Positions 9,337 to 17,073 of a stretch of DNA of 22,687 nucleotides are shown here, in pieces. The position numbers were made by a program, and so were the translations under genes. Source of the stretch: Chara braunii (taxonomy: Eukaryota; Streptophyta; Charophyceae; Charales; Characeae); assembly GCA_003427395.1 (NCBI GenBank), contig BFEA01000084.1:283622-306308 (forward strand). Reading direction: 5' to 3'. The notes under the pieces are model-generated. The model saw only the letters and a list, made by a program, of their open reading frames with translations, did no database searches and had not been told where the DNA came from. Position 1 is the first letter of the stretch. Each line of letters begins with the position of its first letter.

Positions 9337-9960
9337 TTTCTTGCAGAAGTGCATAACATTCAGAAAAGTCACTGGGGACTCGTGCTTCTCATCCAAAAGG
9401 ACAGGAAGCTCGTTCCCTCGAGCATCTTGGATCATGCAAAGTGACTCCTTCCACTTTGTCCATTCGCATTGGGACTGCCGTCAGCCCAAGCCAAGGACAA
9501 CGTCGAAGGGACACTTGTCAAGAACATAGAAGCTCAATGTGTGTGTGACAGTTTTGTCCTTGTCAAAGGTAGTGTGCACACCTTTGACTGCATGCGTAGA
9601 AGAGACAACTTCTTTGTTGCCAACTTGGGTCTAGCAAGGGTTCTGAAAGGCCGCTTGCTTCATCCCCTAGCCGTAGCACCACAGTCAACCAAAACACGAA
9701 GATAGCAGTGGTTTATGAGAAGTTTGAAGAAGATCAACTTCACCGTCCCCTGGGCACACTGCTGTTTCATCTCAACCCAATGCTCCAAGTGGTAGTGAAA
9801 GTCGACCGTCTCAGACTCCTCCCAAGGCTCGACATACAAAACGTTACTCACCTCAACCTTGTGTTCAACAGATGATTGGGCTTTAAAGGAGGACTGCTGA
9901 TCTGCCTCAGATTTAGTCTTCCCCGCTGTAGAGTTTGTTGAAGTTGACTCTACGCCCGGT
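9337..9960 (-). pseudogene. pol: pol: aspartic protease region with frameshift and stops
   Basis: Gag and the protease start are in different frames; the change falls near 9950-9960. The first protease frame covers about 9960-9660 and includes LRVLVDCGAT at its end, the D-x-G-A active site of retropepsins (here DCGA rather than the common DSGA or DTGA). The frame changes near 9660-9670. The second frame, shared with RT, then runs through a TAG at 9631-9633 to the conserved PFDVVLGLG block near 9495, immediately followed by a TGA at 9481-9483. Another TGA lies at 9334-9336 before RT. The enzyme would process Gag-Pol. The many breaks make it clearly non-functional in this copy. Confidence 0.82.
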
Positions 9961-11539
9961 TCTGGTTTCCCTGCAGCCTATAACAATCTTGTACCTTATG
10001 GTTTGGTTTTTGGCAATGCACGCATACCCCCTTCTTGAGTCTACCCCGCCAGTCATTTTCAGTAATCTGGAGGTCGACCCAAGGTTTAGTAGTCGCATCC
10101 TCCAGTTTAGGTAGGATTTTGACTCCCTTGGGAAGTTGGACATTGTTCTTCCCTGCACTCTGATTCGGTCCCTTTGCATTGACAGTTTTTTTAAAGGTAG
10201 TAAATTTTTCTTCGTTTTTGTTTGCATCAGACTCATGGGTTGAAGAACAAGCTGTATCGGAGTCCCATTTTTTGTCGTCACCAAGAGTTGGGCCATCTGC
10301 ATCGGCTTCTTCTTCGGCCTCCAGCAGGTCATGCACAACAAAACGGTTGCTGCCTTTGAACCGTCTGCCGCCCATGGGCTTTTTGCTGCCTGTTGTGGTG
10401 ACGAGGTCTACAACCTCAAGACTGACTATATCCTTCATCAAGATGAACCATTCAGTGTAACTAATGAAGTCCCTGCTCAGATGATTAGTAAACTTAGTGG
10501 GAACCGCGCCTTTAACCACATCCAAGCAAGATTGAGCAGTCAGTTCCAATCCAGGTGTAGCAAATATCTTGCTAAGATAGGTTTGCAGGCTTTTCATGGA
10601 ACCCGTCCACTTGCTGCGCTTGATTTTGTCAAGTTGAATTCTTGCCCTTGCTGCAGCATGTGGATCCAGGTATTGTGAAATGTGGAGTTCCTCGAGGGAG
10701 GCAATCGGGGTGGCTTTAAACCATCTTGCTAATAGTTGAATTTTAGGAATCCCAGCTCGCGTAGCTTGGACCTCTAAGAAGCCCCGCACGACTGGTTCGA
10801 CATTCATTCCCATGATCACGAACTGGTTCTCAGATTGAGTCCCCAAAAACTCGAAATATGCCCTCATGGAGCTGATCCAGGATTCAATGTCTTCTTTGCC
10901 GTCGTACTTAGATGGTATTTGAACCGCCTTATGATCCATACAGGGACCGACGTAGCTGGGACCAGCTCCTGCCGGTTCCAATCTTGGGGCTGCACCAGCT
11001 GCAAAATTTCCAGCCTCGCTGCTTGTCACAGCAACAGCAGAATCTGCACCTGTTGCAGGTCCTGAGGGGGTTGCCAACACATTCAAGGAAGAAGATAGAG
11101 TAAGAGAGGTCAGAGGTAGTTTCAATTGCAGCTTTAGATCCAGGGGGTAGAGGAAGAGGGTTGGCCACTTGGCTTGTCACAACTCAGCCACCTCCCTTGA
11201 CAATTCATGCTACTTGCGGGTCATATCAGTCAGATCATCTTGAAGTGTTTGCAACTTTGCGAGGACTTCAGTGATCTAAGTGGTGTGATCCTCAATGTTC
11301 CTGACTTGAACAAGGGATGTGAGTATAAACTGCAACTGTTCCCCACACTGCTCTTCAGTCAGTGAGGGAACAATCTCTAGGATGGCCACTTGCCTTTTCA
11401 ACAATGTCTCCCTCCTCTCCTTCTCTGCCTCCTGTTCCCTTTTGATTGCACTATCTAAGAGTGTTTGTAGATATGGTTTTTCGGCATCATTGGTTGCATC
11501 TAACAAGACCCACCATTGAATTGAAGTAAGTTGAGCCAT
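9950..11539 (-). pseudogene. gag: gag with three internal stops; capsid-like domain and CCHC zinc knuckle
   Basis: One reading frame extends from the ATG at 11537-11539 to the TAG at 9950-9952, interrupted by stops at 11276-11278 (TAG), 11210-11212 (TAG) and 11177-11179 (TGA). The first 87 residues are Glu/Lys/Gln-rich and likely helical, and the helical character continues past the stops, as in plant Gag proteins with N-terminal coiled coils. The open part from 11125 (391 residues) has an Ala/Gly/Pro linker, then a retrotransposon Gag capsid-type domain (about residues 72-235, starting YDGKEDIESWISSMRAYFE), an acidic region, and the zinc knuckle CVHCQKPNHKVQDC (C368, C371, H376, C381; CX2CX4HX4C). 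Gag forms the particle and binds element RNA. The start is the first ATG after a long leader; it is plausible, not proven. Confidence 0.88.
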
Positions 11540-13071
11540 TATTGGACCGTTAGTGTTGACAGGTGTGTCAGAGAGTCGCTAGTCAGCAAAAGAATCAATT
11601 AGACTCTCAAGAGGTTCACTCTCCCTCTCACTTGGACGAACACCCCTTTTCCCAACCCTTGCCCACTTCAAACGGTCACTTTCCTTCTCTCCCTTTTCTC
11701 TCTCCCTCCTCTCTCTCTCTCTTCTTTCTGGCTGCGAGTCTCCACGGGCATCGGAAATGAACTCAGAGAAACAAACTGAAAAGCTCAGAGAAGAGAAGGT
11801 AGAGCTCCTAACCGGAGCGGCTTTTCATTTGGAAGTAGAGAGCAACAAATCAAAGAAAGACAAACAAGTTCCAACGAGAGGTCTGATCTAGTGACCCAGT
11901 CTGATCAGACTGCATACGAGGTCCTCTCGAGTCCAGTCTGACCAGCTCCGTGACTGTACAGCAAATCAGACAACGAATAACTAAATGCAACAATGGAGAA
12001 TTTAGTCGTGTACAGGGTGCGAGTCAAGCCACGAAGAGTGCGATCCAAAAGACATGCGAAACGTCTCAGACAAGATCCCCTCGGCAGCGAGTGTCCTAAT
12101 CCAAGAAGAATGAACTCCGTATCCCAGTGAAGAAGACAAGAGGTCAATGCCTAACCGATTTGGGTCCAGAGGCTCTTCTTGTTTGGGCCCGGTACCGCTA
12201 GGTCCCACGTGTCCCGCATAGGTCACAACCAGGTCCCAACCAATAGGAGTTTCACATGGACTCAGTGTAGTCTCTACAACACTAAAAAATGAAATTTCAA
12301 CTTCTGGCAGAACCTACAGACTACAACCGTTTAGAGATGAAAAGACAAAGCACTATAGAAAGACTCGGCATTTAGGTCAAGCTACTTCATTTTCCATCCA
12401 TCAGGTGAGTAGGTAGGTCACATGCATTCAATCACACAATCAAGACCACAGAGGAGTAGGGAAAGAAACCCAGAGTACCCCTACAGGACAATCAATACCA
12501 TACACACATACATGGGCATCTCGTAGGTGCACGACACTTACCTGAGTGACCTTGAGCTTCAAGATGAATAGAACTCACCCCCCTTCTCATGTGGTCCTCC
12601 TGACCCCTCTAACGCTACCCCTACACTTGTGTCCTATCTCCTAGGAGGGTTTGACTTCAACACCAAAGTGCAACGCCGGATCCCCCGTCGATGTTGAAGA
12701 ACAAAGTAGCAACTTGCAGTCCGTAGATGTTGAATGGCAGCTGACCCTCAAACTCGCCTACTTGAGGGCAACCCTTAAGTTGCCAAGTGTCTCCCTTGAA
12801 TCATATTCCAGGTGCGAGTGCCTCTCACTGTTGCCTCTCTCAAATCGCCGCATGAAGTTTCCTCGAAATGTCTCGCCACACTAATCTCACTCTCAAGCAA
12901 CCTGGTTAGGTTCGATGTCGACCCCACATGAACTAACCAGGTGGGGGCAGCTTCCCTTAGCCACACTGCCCCACTTCCCTCAACCAACCAACCCTAACCC
13001 TAAGTGTTGCCCTCAACCACTTAGGTTAGGGTTAGTGCAGCAAAGTCAACTCTCACCAGCAAGTAGAATCC
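11540..13071 (-). other. Retrotransposon 5' leader between PBS and gag
   Basis: About 1.5 kb without a supported gene, lying between the PBS and the first Gag ATG, where the packaging signal and Gag leader are expected. Its short reading frames show no domains. It contains a C/T-rich block near 11690-11735 and the telomere-like hairpin at 12991-13034. A leader of this length is long but not unheard of in plant gypsy elements. Confidence 0.7.
12991..13034. repeat. Hairpin of telomere-like CCCTAA / TTAGGG motifs
   Basis: accctaaccctaagtg (12991-13006) faces cacttaggttagggttag (about 13018-13035) around a ~10-base loop; the arms are complementary except for one missing base. The motifs are of the CCCTAA type, close to the plant telomere unit but without the third A. 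Two units on each strand are too few to be a telomere. Confidence 0.7.
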
Positions 13072-13083
13072 GCTATGATACCA
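13072..13083 (-). promoter_or_regulatory. Primer binding site, initiator-Met-tRNA type
   Basis: On the minus strand TGGTATCATAGC lies one base inside the 5' LTR. The usual plant retrotransposon PBS matching the 3' end of initiator tRNA-Met is TGGTATCAGAGC; 11 of 12 bases agree. Its place fixes the inner end of the 5' LTR at 13085 and confirms minus orientation. Confidence 0.88.
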
Positions 13084-13084
13084 A

Positions 13085-13800
13085 TGTTATGACCCTGGCC
13101 AATTTCGAGATACACATCCACCGGAAACTACAATGCCATCCAATTGCAGAAAGAAATGAATGAACTTGAGAGGAGAGAGAGAGGATTAGAAGAAGAAGGA
13201 GAAGTAAGAAAGAAGAAGAAGAAGATGTACACCAGGAAAGACAATGACAAGGCTCTTCGTCTTCGCCCAACAATCTCCTCCTCCTTATCTCCTCCTTCTC
13301 TTATTCATACAAGAAATAATAATACAATGTTGAATGACTGATCCAGAATCAATGTCCGAGTCCCTCTTCTACTGCAGTTATCACTTAGGGTCCACCATAG
13401 CCATGGCCGCCTCTCCCACTCTTCACTCTCATAGGCCGAGGCTATGGCGGACTAATGGGCTCTGCTCAGATGCCCAAAGGACAACCCAAAGCAGCTATGG
13501 CTGCTCTAGCTCAGGCCACCATGCCTGACCCTGCCCCGAAGCTTCTTGGTGTAGCTCTCCCCAGCTGGGGATTCCCTGCTGCAGCGCCCACCAAGGTGAT
13601 GAAGATGGCTGCCACCATAGCCAGGTAAGTACCCCTGGCACTTCTCCCCCTTCCTTCCTTCTTCCTCCTCCTTCCTCCCCCGTGTCCTTCTCCTTCCTCC
13701 CCAGCAGCACTGCTCCAGCCAGCGCTCCACCAGTGTGTCGCCAATTTTGCACACCGAAAAAGAGGCCGGACTCTCCACCCGGACAGGAGATATAGCGGCC
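13085..13800 (-). repeat. 5' LTR, truncated (lacks most of U3)
   Basis: It starts tgttatgaccc on the plus strand and is collinear with 4778-5508 at roughly 94-95% identity by hand comparison. Similarity stops abruptly after gatatagcggcc at 13800, while the intact LTR continues 606 bases further to its U3 end. The missing part includes the 42-bp repeats and the outer LTR terminus. Beyond 13800 the sequence is unrelated. Either a real deletion or rearrangement, or an assembly join, explains this. Confidence 0.92.
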
Positions 13801-13810
13801 GAGAGACCAC

Positions 13811-13918
13811 TTGAGGGACGAGAGAACCTTGGGACGAGTTATACACCGTGTCATTCAGGGAACGGAAAGTGAAGAAGATCTCTCAGTGCTACTAAGAGAC
13901 GAACTGCTTGCGCTCATG
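13811..13918 (+). other. Possible 5' exon upstream of the left-arm gene (tentative)
   Basis: An ATG at 13811 opens 36 codons of ordinary composition (MRDERTLGRVIHRVIQ... LLRDELLALM) directly followed by GTATGT at 13919, a good 5' splice-site match. The frame stays open to 14101 but becomes AT-rich and less protein-like after the donor. It points the same way as the decayed gene at 14419-15042, so it may be an upstream exon. A candidate acceptor (ttattttcacag) lies near 14245. No domain is recognised. Confidence 0.2.
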
Positions 13919-14418
13919 GTATGTTATCAGAAGCTGACCAACAAAGTAATCACAACACCTCTGATGTCTGAGTCGGTCAATTCTCGTCAGGAAACGTATA
14001 TTCAAAACTCAAGAGCAATCATTATTCACTTGAAAATAATTCGGTCGTTTCTAGTTAACGTGTGGTTTTTAGTTAAGCGAGTTGGCAGTGAGTGCTTTTA
14101 AACGAGCTACCTCAGATCATCAGTTTGTTATACATGATAGATCTCGTACCGACATCAGAATTAACAAGACTTCCCCAACGATTTGAATTTTTCTTAGAAG
14201 TTTCATTACTGAATGGCCTGTGTGTAGTGACTTGTTATTTTCACAGCATTCAGCTATCTCAGTCACCTAAAAGTTTCAATAAAAGTTTGACCAACCAATC
14301 AAAAAGAAACCCTTGCAATTCGTCCGGGGCAGTTAGGCCAGTTACGAAGACCATAAGAAAATCAGCAGTAAAAATTGTCTTAACACATGAGTACAGTTCG
14401 GTTGTATCTAATCAATGA

Positions 14419-15042
14419 GACAGTCTTGACCAGCCTCAACAGGATTCCCTCAAAGATGCTATCAGATATCAGTATGTAAGTGCTGTTGGCTTCAATCGAG
14501 GGGATCTGTCAATTTTTGTTGTACATACCTGTTTCGCTGAAGGCACCATCCATGACCTCAGACTCTATGTGAGGAGAGGCAAGGAATCCCATGAGCATTT
14601 TGACTCAGTTTGGGCCGAAGCAGCCAGGCACCTAAAGGAGAAAAGAAGGGAGTGTGATGAGAGTGGAATAAAGTTGATCCACAACTTTGGGCCCAAACTC
14701 TACACCGACTTTCCCAAGTTTCCAGTACCCTTCATTCTCACTGACAGCTCTTGCTGGGGTGACTTGGTGGACCTGGCTAAGAGGTATATCTCCCCTGCAG
14801 TGATTGACTACGAGACAGTGACTGAGCCGTCCGAGTTCCCACATCTCAGACGAGGGATTTTTTCTCAGCCGTACCTTCGTACACTATGGGAGGAGTTTTG
14901 TGCCATGGTTGACTTCCGCATCATAGGACTTGGATGAAAGTGCTCGGAGCTTGCAGGATTCATATGACTCTACATTCGAAGACCTCAAACTCAGGGAGTA
15001 CGGAGACGTGGCAAAAAACACAAAAGACAGACAGTAAAATGA
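14419..15042 (+). pseudogene. Unrecognised protein gene, left copy (decayed)
   Basis: The frame follows a TGA at 14416-14418 and runs through TGA codons at 14935-14937 and 14965-14967 to a terminal TGA at 15040-15042. The longest clean piece is 122 residues from an internal Met at 14569. Regions shared with the minus-strand copy at 16180-16943 include YQYVSA, LSIFVVHT, GTIHDLR, HEHFDSVW, FGPKLYTD, WGDLVDLAKRYISPA, EPSEF.HLRRG, TLWEEFC and a very basic end (RRPQTQGVRRRGKKHKRQ) that could be a nuclear localisation or nucleic-acid-binding tail. Where this copy has its two late stops, the other copy has Trp, so both stops are secondary. About two thirds of residues agree between copies. I do not recognise the family; a transposon-encoded or multicopy gene protein is possible. 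Confidence 0.65.
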
Positions 15043-15337
15043 GAGGCTGAATGCGAGATTCGGAGGGATGAGTAAGGACTCTTGACTAATGCTGACCATG
15101 CTCTCTACATATGTTCTTTCTGAGACTATTATGAGTTCTCATTCTTCCATCAGTTAATTTTGTCATTGCTCGAGTCAGTCAGTCTTGCCTCTTGCATAGT
15201 TGTTTTGCTTGATGGTTGTACTCTTTGATGATTCTGTCACGGTTCTCAAAATTAGTAGGCCGACAAAATTGATACATGCATGACATATCAGCATTTCACG
15301 ATTATTATTTGCATGATTGTCCACTGTTTCGAATCAA

Positions 15338-15343
15338 AATAAA
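15338..15343 (+). terminator. AATAAA polyadenylation signal, conserved in both arms
   Basis: AATAAA lies about 300 bases after the stop codon of the left copy, inside gaatcaaaataaaagatt. The right arm has the same sequence on the minus strand (near 15880-15885). Its place and conservation support a real 3' untranslated region and hence a transcribed ancestor. Confidence 0.55.
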
Positions 15344-15530
15344 AGATTCCTAAGACCGGGGACCGACGAAGATCGCAATTGAAGGGTCTCGCTCGAAGCC
15401 GGACGCACACAACAGGAAGGGATTTGCTTTAATTGATTTATTTTATTTATTGCAAGGATCTACAAAATCCTGCGTGACAGCCTGCTGTCATTCCGGTCGC
15501 CTGAAGTGGCCCAACTGAAAAAGTGCGACA

Positions 15531-15681
15531 GCGCGCACACCCGCACAAAGTGGGAATCGGACGAGCAGCTAGGCGGACAAGCGCGCACACCCGCGCAGGT
15601 AGGGAACGGGCAGACAGACAAACGGACACGCGCGCGCACCTGCGCACAGTGGGGATCGGGCGTATAGCTAGGCTGACACGC
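15531..15681. repeat. Three ~50-bp GC-rich tandem repeats at the palindrome centre
   Basis: The units begin gcgcgcacacccgcacaaag (15531), gcgcgcacacccgcgcaggt (15581) and gcgcgcacctgcgcacagtg (15632), followed by similar ggga.cgg and agctaggc-type stretches. They form the spacer between the arms, lie in direct orientation and are much more GC-rich than the surrounding AT-rich tails. The short Ala/Arg-rich frames over them are composition artefacts. Confidence 0.85.
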
Positions 15682-16842
15682 TGTCACACATTTTCTAGTC
15701 AGGCCTCTTCAGACGACCAGAAAGCCAATAGACTGTCACGCAGGATTTTGTGTGATAATTGCAATAAATAAAATAAATTAAATAAATTAATTAAAACAAA
15801 TCCCTTCCTGTTATGTGCGTCGGGCTTCGAGTGAGACCCTTCAATTGCAGTCTTCGCCAGTCCCCGGTCTTAGAAATCTTTTATTTTGATTCTGAACAAC
15901 AAAAAATCATCGGAATAATAATCATAGATTTCCAACATGTCATGCATGCATCATTTTTGCCAATTTACTAACTTTGCGAATTGTGACAGAATCATCAGAG
16001 AAATGCAATCATTAGCAATGACAATGCAGGAAGCAAGACTAACTGACTCGAGCAAAGACAAAGTTAAATGAGGGAAGAATGAAAACTCATCATAGTCTCA
16101 GAAAGTACACATAGAAGAGAGCATGGGCAACACTAGTCTTGAGTCCTCACTCTTCCCTCTGGGTCACACTCTCAATGTCTCATTTTATTGCACGTCTTTT
16201 GTGCTTCATGCCATGTCTCCGTACTCTCTGAGGTTGTGGTCTCTTGATGTAGAGCCACCTGAAGCCTGCCATCTCTGAACACCTCCATCTAAGGTACATG
16301 ACCCGAAAGTCAATGATGGAGCAGAACTCTTCCCATAGTGTGGGTAGATAGAGTCTGGAGAAAACTCCTCGTCTTAGATGATCGAACTCTGAAGGCTCTG
16401 TCAATGCCCAATAGTCAATCTATGCTGGCGAGATGTACCTCTTTGCCAAATCTACCAGGTCGCCCCATTGAGAGCCGTCCGTGATAATGAAGGGTACTGG
16501 GGCTTGGGATAATCTGAGTAAAGCTTTGGTCCAAAGCTGCGGATCAACTTAGCACCTCTTCCATCCAGCTTCTTCTCTCTCTCTTCAAGGTACCTGGTTG
16601 CTGCAATCCAGACTGAGTCAAAGTGCTCATGAGTCTTTTTCACTTTCTTTACATAGGGTCTCAGGTCATGAATAGTCCCCTCAGTGAACTCAGTGTGAAC
16701 CACAAAAATAGATAGTTCATCTTGCTTGAAGCCAGTTGCACTTATGTATTGGTACCGGAAAGCATCCCTGAGGGCAATCTGATTAAGATTGGTCAAAGCT
16801 GACCCAACAACTAAAAAGGTCTGGATGGTACTCATGTGTTGT
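15679..16842 (-). repeat. Right arm of large imperfect inverted repeat
   Basis: Reverse complement partner of 14381-15533. Shared elements in order from the centre outward are gtgtgacagcg, the Cys-free CCGGTCGCCTGAAG-like block, ctgtcacgcaggattttgt, an AT-rich TTTATTTAT stretch, the 80-base conserved tail (15798-15877), AATAAA and the gene copy. It extends to ctcatgtgtt at about 16831-16842. Confidence 0.88.
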
Positions 16843-16943
16843 AACAGGCACCGGAACCGATCACTGGTGTAGAGTAAGGAATTAACCCTGTACTGATCGT
16901 TTTTGGCTATAGATCTCGAGTCGCCTGAACTGAGGACTGTCAA
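16180..16943 (-). pseudogene. Unrecognised protein gene, right copy (decayed)
   Basis: An open frame of 163 codons starts at the ATG at 16943 and is homologous to the left copy from about residue 45 on (RYQYISATGF, LSIFVVHTEFTEGTIHDLR, HEHFDSVW, FGPKLYSDYPK). A one-base shift near 16490-16510 throws it out of frame. The homologous frame then continues (WGDLVDLAKRYISPA), hits a TAG at 16420-16422 where the left copy has a sense codon, and ends at the stop at 16180-16182 after a basic tail (RRHGMKHKRR). Upstream, the frame overlapping the 11-bp minisatellite (to 17193) also reads into this region in another phase (FNQKLIDSPQFRRLEIYSQKRS), so the true N-terminus is unclear. No family recognised. 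Confidence 0.65.
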
Positions 16944-16985
16944 TTAACTTTTGATTGAATGCCTGCTCGAGTACTGGTTGAATTC

Positions 16986-17073
16986 TGTCTGAATCTTGTC
17001 CGAATCTTGTCTGAATATTGTCTGAATATTGTCTGAATATTGTCTGAATATTGTCTGAATATTGTCTGAATAC
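16986..17073. repeat. 11-bp minisatellite, eight copies
   Basis: The unit tgtctgaatat is repeated eight times head to tail at exactly 11 bases (16986, 16997, 17008, 17019, 17030, 17041, 17052, 17063). Copies 1 and 2 have ct in place of at, copy 2 has one more change, and copy 8 ends ac. On the minus strand one phase is open through it and encodes repeated FRQYSDNIQT, since 11 is not a multiple of 3 and the frame repeats every 33 bases. Confidence 0.95.

Larger units (their letters stand above)
4778..13800 (-). mobile_element. Degenerate Ty3/gypsy chromovirus LTR retrotransposon
   Basis: On the minus strand, the order is 5' LTR (13800 to 13085), PBS for initiator-Met-type tRNA, ~1.5-kb leader, gag, protease, RT, RNase H, integrase with a C-terminal chromodomain-like region, PPT and 3' LTR (6114 to 4778). 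PR-RT-RH-IN is the Ty3/gypsy order, and the C-terminal chromodomain-like segment marks the chromovirus branch. LTR ends are TGTTATGACCC and GGGTCATCACA on the plus strand, a near-perfect terminal inverted repeat with TG...CA ends. The two LTRs differ at about 40 of ~715 positions compared by eye (5-6%), so insertion is not recent. Gag and pol have many stops, so the copy cannot be autonomous. The 5' LTR is truncated at 13800, so no target-site duplication can be checked. An artificial adapter interrupts RT at 8475-8512. Confidence 0.93.
14381..15533 (+). repeat. Left arm of large imperfect inverted repeat
   Basis: It pairs in reverse complement with 15679-16842. Similarity begins at aacacatgagtac (14382; partner near 16840) and continues through the coding part, the 3' untranslated part and a tail ending gtgcgacagcg at 15533. 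Identity is about two thirds in the coding part and close to 89% over 15346-15425 against 15798-15877, counted by eye. The arm carries one copy of an unrecognised gene reading toward the centre. Confidence 0.88.

Noticed and set aside
9660-9960. Programmed frameshift between gag and pol
   Set aside because: The frame changes at the gag end, but with a second shift in the protease and many stops nearby, decay is the simpler reading.
6872-10678. Plus-strand ORFs of 76-215 codons across the pol and gag region
   Set aside because: They are antisense shadows of the minus-strand gag-pol frames and contain no domains.
12991-13034. Telomere or interstitial telomeric array
   Set aside because: Only two units per strand, facing each other, inside a retrotransposon leader.
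15523-15771. Arg/Ala-rich ORFs over the GC-rich centre on both strands
   Set aside because: Open only because of GC-rich tandem repeats; no resemblance between units at protein level beyond the repeat.
16986-17073. CRISPR array
   Set aside because: The 11-bp units are contiguous with no spacers, and the DNA is eukaryotic.
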